Origin: JBGSON01 sp041739085
GTDB lineage: Bacteria > Patescibacteriota > Gracilibacteria > CAIRYL01
Length of the DNA stretch: 44,296 nucleotides
Reading direction: 5' to 3'
NCBI GenBank assembly: GCA_041739085.1
Contig: JBGSON010000040.1
Location: 1 to 44,296, forward strand
How positions within the stretch are numbered: position 1 is the first letter of the stretch; each line of letters starts with the position of its first letter. Shown in pieces: positions 17,001 to 23,972 of the stretch. The translations under genes and the position numbers were made by a program. Below the pieces are notes generated by a model. The model saw only the letters and a list, made by a program, of their open reading frames with translations. It was not told the origin of the DNA and did not search any database.

Positions 17001-17221
17001 TCTGCTTTCAGGATGATATACCCGATGGTGTGCTTTCCGCCTTTTTCGGCGATCTCCGCGTCCGGAGTCCTCCCCTCCGTGCGGATGCTGAGGGTCGATG
17101 TGTCGACGGCATAGGCGCTCTCAGCGGGGGAAAAAAACGCGGCTGCCACGAGGAGGATCGTTGCGAAGAGTGCGGAGAAGGAAAAAACTGAAAGAGATAA
17201 GCGTTTCATTTTTGTAGGCAT
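14039..17221 (-). CDS. SLH-anchored surface protein with Kazal-like domain (paralogue 1 of 3)
   Basis: The 1,060-residue product opens with MPTKMKRLSLSVFSFSALFA (signal peptide, cleavage near SAYA/V). Five beta-rich modules follow, with repeated motifs such as NIRLIDESGNILAGPEVL, VIFDTPFVIPQGD and FP punctuation (GDFPIIFE, NNFPLRIA, GPFPLKTP, GQFPDRSS, GNFPLSVG). A Kazal-like domain at 798-844 (YEPVCGRKYDTC ... DYDNLC ... C) leads to a Glu-rich linker (EEEEEEED) and three SLH domains (about 885-935, 945-1000, 1005-1058). It is the first of the three paralogues, 57 bases after prfA. A start at the second Met (MKRLSL) is also possible. The Kazal fold usually inhibits serine proteases; here it could be a stable spacer or a protease-protection element (inference). 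Confidence 0.88.
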   Translation of the reverse strand: MPTKMKRLSLSVFSFSALFATILLVAAAFFSPAESAYAVDTSTLSIRTEGRTPDAEIAEKGGKHTIGYIILKAEGGLIQIDKIIMRPASGSNSTAIRKVALIDDRGITVAGPEAIENEVIIFQDDIFLDMGEEKRLAVVAEMSSTAVVGDVVNFEISKKTNITANGERGSDAVISGDFPIIFEPMVVVNEDTNVLLSLEIADEGEGSLSIQAGEKDVATETVHFRALGETGAQIISLTWNKSGNIPSNEIKNIRLIDESGNILAGPEVLTGNAIVFDTPFVIPQGDTVDAKIVFDVGTDAENGDDFGLELYSLTSIEAKAEDSASVITIVNNFPLRIAKRTIALPSAHIVFHPETTKAQPIHGGDSGFTMAKFIVTSGLEPITISQMKITPFGEYGVTPLRNLRIEDEEGTVLIDSVTGGNAPQKITLGADDEQILVIKADILNSAKGGETVGLQLSDAESFIVTGEDGQTITIGGPFPLKTPLMTVSEIVGEGYVNADILPVSPSLTEIYAGMPNVPIARIRFHAEKKDVEVQDFTLTLGGTIDGGIFTGWRLIDEYGNTMAGPEDVEHGQVVFSDPIGIGEGEDREFLIIAEMEDVSVTGKTISLSLEQSGDIRARQIYGLIPAGVVGQFPDRSSALTIRIPDVEKYLQVYAEVFSLGNVPLQEEGVVFGKIHLLSVGTDGEVIRILLKRTGSMKDKLEAIRFMSGDLKIDSQNNPEADVISIDEPFEILGGEETIISFEADIGAEAMAGESFGLEITSSAYISVNSVKGGEMPVYGNFPLSVGKFKMAGGEKLFCSAEYEPVCGRKYDTCVEYPCDPQAVDYDNLCKMREGKAFLIFDGKCEDMPELQVIEEEEEEEDKPASIPSASFEDSVLEDVSLYQNPFPDTDLDTLEGKAAMELYRRDVIGGFPDGEFKGLQKVNRAQAAKFLLLARYGEVEDTIEGSGLFSDVIITEWYAKYVLTAAKKGIINGYGDGTFKPGNMVNTAEFLKMMTLTFGLPVNLEHSFRDVNVGDWFSMYAGTASEYDLFPERTELLRPEAMLARDEVAVAVYQYLKNRE

Positions 17222-17278
17222 AGTGAAAAATACGAAATGAAATAAATGCTGGTTCTGAGATTTCAGAGAGCCCTGATA

Positions 17279-18367
17279 TTATTTCTCTTTTTGGGACTGA
17301 AGTCCACTTTCTCTGAGCCTCTCCGAATATTCCTCCATGCGGAGTGCATCGATGATCGATCCGAATCCCCCTTCCATGATCGAGGGAATATTGGAGAAGT
17401 TCTGCTGGATGCGATGGTCTGTCACGCGGTCCTGCGGGAAATTGTACGTCCTGATCTTTTCGCTCCGTTCCCCGGTCCCGATCTGAGCGAGCCTCTTTTC
17501 CCCCTGGTCTTTCATGCGCTTTTCTTCCTCGATCGCATAGAGTCTCGCACGGAGGACCTGAAAGGCTTTGTGCTTATTTTTCAATTGTGATTTCTCATCC
17601 TGACAGCTCACGGTTACTCCCGTCGGAAGATGGGTGAGGCGGACAGCGGAATCCGTCGTGTTCACAGACTGTCCTCCGGGACCGGAGGACCGGAAAACAT
17701 CGATCCGCACCTCTGCGAGATTGATCTCAAATTCCATTTCCTCGACTTCGGGAAGGACGGCGACCGTGATCGTGGATGTATGAATCCTCCCCTGAGATTC
17801 CGTTTCAGGCACCCGCTGAACCCGGTGGACACCGCTTTCAAACTTGAGGAGAGAAAAAGCTTTTTCCCCGCGGACCGCGGCAATGAGCTCTTTGATGCCC
17901 CCGGATCCCGTTTCGGATTTCGTCAGGACCTCGGTTTTGTACCCCGCATTTTCCGCATACCGGAAAATCGCCCTTGCATATTCGGAAGCGAAGAGAGATG
18001 CCTCTTCTCCTCCGGCCGCGGGCCTGATTTCTACGATGACATCCTTTTCATCATTCGGATCCTTTTGGACAAGGGCTACCGTGATCTCCTCTTCCAGGTC
18101 TTTTCTTCTCTGGGCACATTTGTCAAACTCTCCTTTTGCCATTGCCCTCATCTCCGGATCGGGATCGTTCATCATCTCCATGAGTTCCTCTTCTTCTTTC
18201 AACCTCCGGAGGTATTCCTTTCCGAGGTCGCAGACGACTCTCCGTGCGGAGAGTTTTTTTCCGAGCACCTTGAGGATCGAAGGGCTGCAGAGGGAAGATG
18301 GTTTCGCCATTTCCTCTTCGACGGACTCGAACTCTGCCACGATGTTCTCAATTTTTTCACGAAACAT
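17279..18367 (-). CDS. prfA: Peptide chain release factor 1
   Basis: The 362-residue product is full length for RF1, which terminates translation at UAA and UAG. The stop-codon recognition region HRVQRVPETESQGRIHTS has the P-x-T tripeptide (PET) of RF1, not the SPF of RF2. The catalytic loop GPGGQSVNTTDSAVRLTHLP holds GGQ. The N-terminal helical domain is intact. The start ATG 18365-18367 lies inside the end of uvrA (11-base overlap), giving translational coupling. Because several genes here end in TGA (folD-tmk, uvrA, cysS), the cell must also have RF2 elsewhere and does not recode UGA. Confidence 0.97.
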   Translation of the reverse strand: MFREKIENIVAEFESVEEEMAKPSSLCSPSILKVLGKKLSARRVVCDLGKEYLRRLKEEEELMEMMNDPDPEMRAMAKGEFDKCAQRRKDLEEEITVALVQKDPNDEKDVIVEIRPAAGGEEASLFASEYARAIFRYAENAGYKTEVLTKSETGSGGIKELIAAVRGEKAFSLLKFESGVHRVQRVPETESQGRIHTSTITVAVLPEVEEMEFEINLAEVRIDVFRSSGPGGQSVNTTDSAVRLTHLPTGVTVSCQDEKSQLKNKHKAFQVLRARLYAIEEEKRMKDQGEKRLAQIGTGERSEKIRTYNFPQDRVTDHRIQQNFSNIPSIMEGGFGSIIDALRMEEYSERLRESGLQSQKEK

Positions 18368-21263
18368 GCTTCGATTTTGGCGAGAAGAACCATTTTTTCA
18401 GGAATTGTCCGGTGTAGGATTCTTTTGCTTCGGCCACTTCCTCGGGAGTCCCGATCGTGATGACTTCTCCCCCCTCCTCCCCCCCCTCGGGTCCGAGATC
18501 TATGATATGGTCGCAGCTTTTGATGACATCGAGATTATGCTCGATGACGAGAACGGAATTCCCTTTCTCCACGAGGGCATTGAGGACATCGAGAAGTTTC
18601 TGGACATCTTCGAAATGAAGCCCGGTCGTCGGTTCATCGAGGATGAAGAATGTTTTTCCCGTGTTCTTCTTGGAAAGTTCCGTGGCGAGTTTTACGCGCT
18701 GTGCTTCTCCTCCGGACAGGGTCGTCGCGCTCTGTCCAAGATGGATGTATCCGAGACCGACGTCTTCGAGCGTCTGAAGCTTTCCTCTGATGCTCGGGAT
18801 TTTATCGAACGCTTCGAGGGCTTCGCTCACGGTCATATCGAGGACATCCGCGATGCTCTTCCCTCTCCAGGTGACCTCGAGGGCTTCGGAATTATATCTC
18901 TTCCCCTTGCAGACTTCACAGGGGATGTAGATGTCAGGCAGGAAATGCATCTCGATTTTCACGATCCCGTCCCCCTGGCAGGCCTCGCATCTCCCCCCTT
19001 TCACATTGAAGGAAAATCTTCCCGATTTATATCCCCTGAGTTTTGACTCCGGCGTTGTCGCGAAAAGTTCGCGGATGTCTCCGAATACTCCGGTATAGGT
19101 CGCGGGGTTCGATCTCGGCGTCCTCCCGATCGGACTCTGGTCGATGACGATGACTTTGTCGAGATGTTCGATCCCGAGGATCTCTTCATGCTCCCCTGCT
19201 TTTGCATGGGCGCGGTTCAGGCGTGAAGCGAGCGTTGGTCCGAGGACCTTGTTGATGAGGGAAGACTTTCCTGATCCGGATACTCCCGATACTCCGACAA
19301 AACACCCGAGGGGGATCGCAACGGTGATGTTCTTGAGATTGTTTTCCTTCGCTCCTTTGATGATGAGTTTTTTCCCGTTCCCTTTCCTTCTTGTTTTCGG
19401 GATCGGGATTGATTTTTCGCGGGAAAGGTATTTTCCCGTATTCGAGTTCTTATTCTTCATGATTTCTTCCGGAGTCCCTTCCGCCACCACTTCCCCCCCG
19501 TTCTTCCCTGCCCGGGGCCCGATCTCGAGAATATGATCAGCACTCCTGATCGTTTCTTCATCATGTTCGACGACGATGACTGTATTCCCGAGCCTCTGGA
19601 GATTGCGGAGCGTCTGGATGAGTCTCGTGTTATCCCGCTGGTGAAGCCCTATGGATGGCTCATCGAGGACATAGAGCACTCCCTGGAGCTTTGATCCGAT
19701 CTGGGTGGCGAGGCGTATCCTCTGTGCCTCTCCTCCGGAGAGCGTACTCGCGGATCTGCTCAGGGTGAGATATGAAAGTCCGACATGTTCGAGAAAGGTG
19801 AGTCTTTCCCGGATTTCATGGAGGATGAGGTTGGCAATAGTCTTTTCCTTCTCTGAAAGTTTCCCGGGGAGGTCTCCGACATATTCGATCGCCTCAGAAA
19901 TGGAATACTCGGTCACGTCGATGATGTTTTTTCCCCCCACGAGAACGCCGAGGACTTCCGGCCGAAGCCTGAGACCCTTGCAGGTCGGACAGATCTCTTC
20001 TTCCATGAATTTTTCGATCTGCCTCCTGGAAAAATCACTCTCTGTCTCGCGATATCTCCGCTCAAGATTTTTTATGATCCCCTCATATTTTGTGGTGAAC
20101 TCACCGGAAAAACGGTCTGATTCCATCTGGATTTCATACTCTTCATCTCCCGTTCCGGCCATGATGAGATCAATGATCTCCTGGGAAAACTTTTCCACCG
20201 GAGTATTGAGGTCAAAACCGTAGATCTTTCCGACTGCTTCGAGGATCTTCATATGCCAGCTGATCCCGGATGTCGTCGTCGCCCAAGGCATGATCGCGCC
20301 CTCTGCGATGGTGAGCCTTTTGTTTCCAAAGACAAGGTTTTCCTTTACAACAAGTCTGCTTCCGAGACCGTGGCAATCCGCACATGCCCCGTACGGGGAG
20401 TTAAAGGAAAAGCTCCTCGGTTCCACTTCCGGGATCACGGATCCGTGTTCAGGGCAGGCAAATCGTTCTGAATATGTTTTCACCTTTCCGGTATCGACAT
20501 TGAGTATCATCGTGAGGCCTTCTCCGTGCTTAATGGCGATTTCCACGGAATCTGCGAGCCTGGAGCGGTCCGGGTTCGGCTCTTCGATCTGTTCGCCGTT
20601 CGTCAGCGTCCTCAAAACTTTTGAAAAATTCTTTACGACAAGACGGTCGATGACCGCCTCGATGTCATGCGTCTTTTTGGGATCGATGGGGATGTCATCC
20701 GCAATGGAGTACATTTCTCCGTCCACCCGGAGACGGATGAATCCGTCTTTCTGGATCTTTTCGATGACTTTCGTATGCTCTCCCTTCCTCCCCCGGACGA
20801 TGGGAGCGAGGATCATGATCTTCGTGCCCTCGGGGAGCAGAGAGATCTCTTCGATGATCTGGGATATACTCTGCTTTTCCACCGGCTTCCCGCAGAGAGG
20901 ACAATGGGGTCTTCCGATCTTTGAAAAGAGAAGCCTCAGATAATCATAGATCTCCGTTACGGTCCCGACCGTCGACCGCGGATTTCTCGATGCCGTCTTC
21001 TGGTCTATGGAAATCGCAGGAGACAGCCCTTCGATATGATCGACATCGGGTTTGTCCATTATCCCGAGGAATTGTCTTGCATAGGTAGAAAGGCTCTCGA
21101 CATATCTCCGCTGTCCTTCGGCATAAATCGTATCGAATGCGAGTGATGACTTTCCTGAGCCCGAGACTCCCGTAATGACGACGAGTTTGTTTCTGGGGAT
21201 TTCGACGGTGATGTTTTTCAGGTTGTGCATTCGCGCACCCTCTACGCGGATATAATCAGCCAT
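18357..21263 (-). CDS. uvrA: Excinuclease ABC subunit A
   Basis: The 968-residue product is full length for UvrA, the damage-recognition ATPase of nucleotide excision repair. It has two ABC modules: Walker A GVSGSGKSSLAFDTIYAEGQ near residue 31 and GVSGSGKSSLINKVLGP in the second half, signatures LSGGEAQRIRLATQIGS and LSGGEAQRVKLATELSK, and Walker B VLDEPSIGLHQRD and ILDEPTTGLHFED. Zinc sites are CPTCKGLRL and CEACQGDG...CEVCKGKRYN. In the insertion-domain site the second ligand is His (FACPEHG ... CADCHGLG), a conservative change from the usual CxxC. The gene ends inside prfA by 11 bases. The start ATG 21261-21263 has no Shine-Dalgarno sequence. Confidence 0.98.
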   Translation of the reverse strand: MADYIRVEGARMHNLKNITVEIPRNKLVVITGVSGSGKSSLAFDTIYAEGQRRYVESLSTYARQFLGIMDKPDVDHIEGLSPAISIDQKTASRNPRSTVGTVTEIYDYLRLLFSKIGRPHCPLCGKPVEKQSISQIIEEISLLPEGTKIMILAPIVRGRKGEHTKVIEKIQKDGFIRLRVDGEMYSIADDIPIDPKKTHDIEAVIDRLVVKNFSKVLRTLTNGEQIEEPNPDRSRLADSVEIAIKHGEGLTMILNVDTGKVKTYSERFACPEHGSVIPEVEPRSFSFNSPYGACADCHGLGSRLVVKENLVFGNKRLTIAEGAIMPWATTTSGISWHMKILEAVGKIYGFDLNTPVEKFSQEIIDLIMAGTGDEEYEIQMESDRFSGEFTTKYEGIIKNLERRYRETESDFSRRQIEKFMEEEICPTCKGLRLRPEVLGVLVGGKNIIDVTEYSISEAIEYVGDLPGKLSEKEKTIANLILHEIRERLTFLEHVGLSYLTLSRSASTLSGGEAQRIRLATQIGSKLQGVLYVLDEPSIGLHQRDNTRLIQTLRNLQRLGNTVIVVEHDEETIRSADHILEIGPRAGKNGGEVVAEGTPEEIMKNKNSNTGKYLSREKSIPIPKTRRKGNGKKLIIKGAKENNLKNITVAIPLGCFVGVSGVSGSGKSSLINKVLGPTLASRLNRAHAKAGEHEEILGIEHLDKVIVIDQSPIGRTPRSNPATYTGVFGDIRELFATTPESKLRGYKSGRFSFNVKGGRCEACQGDGIVKIEMHFLPDIYIPCEVCKGKRYNSEALEVTWRGKSIADVLDMTVSEALEAFDKIPSIRGKLQTLEDVGLGYIHLGQSATTLSGGEAQRVKLATELSKKNTGKTFFILDEPTTGLHFEDVQKLLDVLNALVEKGNSVLVIEHNLDVIKSCDHIIDLGPEGGEEGGEVITIGTPEEVAEAKESYTGQFLKKWFFSPKSKHVS

Positions 21264-21340
21264 CTCTGGATATGAAACACGAAATATTTATGCAGAAAGC
21301 CACTTGTTGAGCGTACCAAATAATGCGGAAAAAGACAATA

Positions 21341-21376
21341 AAATGTAGGGGCGATTCATTCATCGCCCCTACATTT
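21341..21376 (-). terminator. Long palindrome, terminator of groES-groEL
   Basis: Two perfect 15-base arms (AAATGTAGGGGCGAT 21341-21355 and its complement 21362-21376) flank the loop TCATTC. On the minus strand the hairpin follows the groEL stop by about 20 bases and ends in TTTTATTG, fitting an intrinsic terminator. The GTAGGGGCGA...TCGCCCCTAC core resembles dispersed palindromic repeats found in many bacterial genomes, so it may be a recruited REP-like element (inference). Confidence 0.75.
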
Positions 21377-21395
21377 CACGTTCATTATTGAAATC

Positions 21396-23018
21396 TCAGT
21401 ATTCCGGCATCGGAGCCTGGGGAAGCGGCTTATCTTCTGGTATCTCTGTGATCGCCGCCTCTGTGGTGAGAAACATCCCCGCCACGGAAACAGCATTTTG
21501 AACGGCGGCTCTTGTCACTTTCTTTGGATCGATGATCCCCGATTTCACGAGGTTCTCTATCTTTTCCGTAATCGCATTAAATCCGGTGTATACATCTTTC
21601 TCTGCAATGATCTTTTCCACCACCACCGATCCTTCGAGTCCGCAGTTTTCTGCGATCTGGCGGGTCGGAGCTTCGAGCGATTTCTTGATGAGAAGGATTC
21701 CCACTTTTTCATCATCGTCTTCCGTTGTTTCCGCTAGCTTTGTAAGCTTTGGAAGGCACTTGAGAAGCGCTGTACCTCCTCCGGGAACGATCCCCTCCTC
21801 CACCGCCGCGTGGGTCGCGGACAGCGAGTCTTCGATCCGGTGTTTCTTTTCCTTCAGTTCTATCTCCGTCGCCGCCCCCACTTTGATGATCGCTACCCCT
21901 CCTGCGAGTTTCGCGAGTCTTTCCTGGAGTTTTTCCTTATCATAATCGGATGTCGTTGCTTCCATCTCTGCCTTGATCTCTGAAACGCGGTTTTCGATGT
22001 CTTTTTTCGCACCTTTTCCCTCAACAACAGTTGTGGTGTCCTTCGTGGAGATCACCTTCCTCGCCTCTCCGAGATCCTGGATCGTTGCATTCTCAAGCTT
22101 GAGTCCGAGTTCTTCCGTGATCACCTTTGCTCCCGTGAGGATCGCGATGTCGCGGAGCATGGCTTTTCTCCTATCTCCGAACGCGGGCGCCTTGATCGCG
22201 AGGGTATTGAACGTGCCACGGAGTTTATTGAGGACGAGAGTGGTGAGCGCCTCGCCTTCGACGTCTTCCGCGATGATGACGAGGTTCTTCTTCCCCGATC
22301 CCGCCATGGATTCGATGAGAGGGAGGATATCCTGGATGGAAGAGATCTTCTTGTCGGTGATGAGGATGAGCGGTTTTTCCATGATCGCCTCCATGCGGGC
22401 GGTATCGGTCACCATATACGGGGAGATGTATCCGTTATCGAACTGCATCCCTTCGACCATCTCGATATCCAGCCCCATCCTCTTCCCTTCCTCAACGGTG
22501 ATGACGCCTTCGTCCTGTACCTTCTCCATGGCATCCGCGATGAGGTTGCCGATCTCCGGATCTTTTGAAGTGAGGGTCGCGACCTGAGCTTTCTCCTCGC
22601 GGGTCGTGACATTCTTTTTAATCTTTTCGAGTTCGTCGACGATGACATTCGCCGCTTTCTCCATCCCTCTCTTGATCCCCATGGGGTTTGCTCCCGCAGC
22701 GATGTTCCGGACTCCTTCCTGGATCATGGCGGCCGCGAGTATGGTCGCCGTCGTGGTCCCGTCTCCCGCGGCATCCTGAGTCTTCGTCGCCGCTTCCTTG
22801 ATCATCTGTGCTCCGAGGTTTTCGAACCGGTCTTCGAGGTCGATTTCTTTTGCGATGGTGACTCCGTCATTCGTGACCTGCGGTCCTCCGTATTTTTTGT
22901 CGATAACGACGTTCCGGCCCTTCGGACCCATGGTGATGCGGACAGCGTCATACAGCTTTTTTACTCCGGCCTGGAGTTTTTTTCGCGCATCGTCTGAAAA
23001 AATAATATCTTTAGCCAT
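21396..23018 (-). CDS. groL: Chaperonin GroEL (Hsp60)
   Basis: The 540-residue product is a full-length GroEL, the ATP-driven folding chamber. Family features: the equatorial ATP site KLYDAVRITMGPKGRNVVI and DGVTIAKEIDLED, the conserved AGDGTTTATILA, PLILITDKKISSIQDILPL in the apical domain, and VEEGIVPGGGTALL near the C-terminus. The usual flexible Gly-Gly-Met tail is missing; the protein ends APMPEY. It follows groES by 31 bases in one operon controlled by CIRCE. The start is preceded by CATCTCACACCTT, not a Shine-Dalgarno sequence. Confidence 0.98.
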   Translation of the reverse strand: MAKDIIFSDDARKKLQAGVKKLYDAVRITMGPKGRNVVIDKKYGGPQVTNDGVTIAKEIDLEDRFENLGAQMIKEAATKTQDAAGDGTTTATILAAAMIQEGVRNIAAGANPMGIKRGMEKAANVIVDELEKIKKNVTTREEKAQVATLTSKDPEIGNLIADAMEKVQDEGVITVEEGKRMGLDIEMVEGMQFDNGYISPYMVTDTARMEAIMEKPLILITDKKISSIQDILPLIESMAGSGKKNLVIIAEDVEGEALTTLVLNKLRGTFNTLAIKAPAFGDRRKAMLRDIAILTGAKVITEELGLKLENATIQDLGEARKVISTKDTTTVVEGKGAKKDIENRVSEIKAEMEATTSDYDKEKLQERLAKLAGGVAIIKVGAATEIELKEKKHRIEDSLSATHAAVEEGIVPGGGTALLKCLPKLTKLAETTEDDDEKVGILLIKKSLEAPTRQIAENCGLEGSVVVEKIIAEKDVYTGFNAITEKIENLVKSGIIDPKKVTRAAVQNAVSVAGMFLTTEAAITEIPEDKPLPQAPMPEY

Positions 23019-23049
23019 AAGGTGTGAGATGAAAAAAAGGAAAAAATGG

Positions 23050-23316
23050 TTATTTTGTGAGGACTCCGAGAATATCCTCTTCGTCGAGAATGAGATATTC
23101 CTTCCCGTCCACTTTGATCTCGGTCGGTGAATATGTCTTAAAGAGGATGACGTCTCCCTTTTTCACCGCTTTGCACTGTGATCCCGCAGAGAGGACTTCT
23201 CCCTGTTGGGGACTTTCCTTCGATGCGGTGTCAGGGATGACGATCCCGGAAGCGCGGACTTCTTCTGCTTCCTTCGCTTTCACGACGACTTTTTTAAAGA
23301 GAGGTTTGATTTTCAT
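23050..23316 (-). CDS. groES: Co-chaperonin GroES (Hsp10)
   Basis: The 88-residue product is the lid of the GroEL chamber. It begins MKIKPLFKKVVVKAKEAEEV (usual 'PLxDRVVVK'), carries the mobile-loop region ASGIVIPDTASKESPQQGEV, then GDVILFKTYSPTEIKVDGKEYLILDEEDILGVL, matching the family end to end. It is slightly short because of a compact roof loop. First gene of the operon, about 58 bases downstream of the expected transcription start. Confidence 0.96.
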   Translation of the reverse strand: MKIKPLFKKVVVKAKEAEEVRASGIVIPDTASKESPQQGEVLSAGSQCKAVKKGDVILFKTYSPTEIKVDGKEYLILDEEDILGVLTK

Positions 23317-23350
23317 GGAGAAAGGATAAAAGGGTGAAAATGCGTTGATG

Positions 23351-23377
23351 TTAGCACTCCTTATTTTTGAGTGCTAA
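23351..23377 (-). promoter_or_regulatory. CIRCE operator (HrcA binding site)
   Basis: TTAGCACTC (23351-23359), a 9-base spacer, GAGTGCTAA (23369-23377): an exact match to the CIRCE consensus. It lies across the expected transcription start of groES-groEL, so HrcA binding would block initiation and release it in heat stress. No hrcA gene lies in the window. Confidence 0.97.
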
Positions 23378-23380
23378 AAA

Positions 23381-23408
23381 ATTGTAGCGTATCCTGATTT
23401 TGAGTCAA
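23381..23408 (-). promoter_or_regulatory. Promoter of groES-groEL
   Basis: On the minus strand TTGACT (23408-23403), 16 bases, TACAAT (23386-23381). The expected start point (about 23374) falls in the CIRCE element, which is the standard arrangement for HrcA-repressed chaperonin genes. Confidence 0.85.
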
Positions 23409-23491
23409 GAGTTTTTTTTGAGAAATCACCGGATTATTTCTCTCTCCGCGGGAAGATATTTCCTTCCTGGTTGCAGGAGCGGGCCTTTCGC

Positions 23492-23908
23492 TTACTCGGT
23501 TATCGTGAATTTTTTTGTTATCGGATCAGCATTGTCCGTCTGGATCTTGAGGACGACCTCGTAATCGCCGGGGACCCATCCGTCATCAGGTTTTTCATAG
23601 TAGGAATAGATGTCATTCGATGTCTCCTTTGTCTCGATAGCGATTTTCCCGATCTCAATGGGCCCGTCTTTGTCCATGTATTGCCATGTAAAATCAGTTT
23701 TCGTCTCTTCGGGGGCGTTCTGGAGAACGGCACTGACGAAGATGACCTCTGTGTCTGATGACAGGAAAGTCGTCTGGTCGTCATCACAGGTGCTCTCATT
23801 GAGCTTCGGACACATTTTCACATCTGAAATGTTCGCCGTAGAAACACTGAACGAACAACCAGTAAAAAGTACAAGCGCAAGGAATGGGAGGAAAGCGAAT
23901 CGTTTCAT
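23492..23908 (-). CDS. Lipoprotein of unknown function
   Basis: The 138-residue product has a lipoprotein signal peptide: MKRFAFLPFLALVLFTGC with lipobox LFTGC and lipidated Cys18. The mature part is a single beta-rich domain with two further cysteines (KMCPKL...STCDDD) and strands such as TEVIFVSAVLQN, DFTWQYMDKDGPIEIG and GWVPGDYEVVLKIQTD. That pattern (F-T-W-x-Y ... G-D-Y-x-V) resembles immunoglobulin-like lipoprotein domains of unknown role. Its leader contains CACCTCCTCCCC directly before ATG, the complement of a Shine-Dalgarno sequence. It lies between the chaperonin operon and the SLH protease, in the same direction as both. Confidence 0.75.
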   Translation of the reverse strand: MKRFAFLPFLALVLFTGCSFSVSTANISDVKMCPKLNESTCDDDQTTFLSSDTEVIFVSAVLQNAPEETKTDFTWQYMDKDGPIEIGKIAIETKETSNDIYSYYEKPDDGWVPGDYEVVLKIQTDNADPITKKFTITE

Positions 23909-23972
23909 GGGGAGGAGGTGAAATCATCTGTATCCTCTATTTTTCCTCATGAAACATCAAGGGGATTTCGGT

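Noticed and set aside
17279..18367. UGA recoding (Gracilibacteria-type code)
   Set aside because: TGA ends several genes at expected lengths (uvrA, tmk, cysS, GIY-YIG), and no in-frame TGA interrupts a conserved domain.
17844..19046. 400-residue plus-strand frame across prfA and uvrA
   Set aside because: It is a mirror of two well-conserved genes on the other strand and shows no family features.
23409..23491. Terminator between the lipoprotein and groES
   Set aside because: A stem GAGAAAT/ATTTCTC exists, but on the minus strand it is followed by A, not T.
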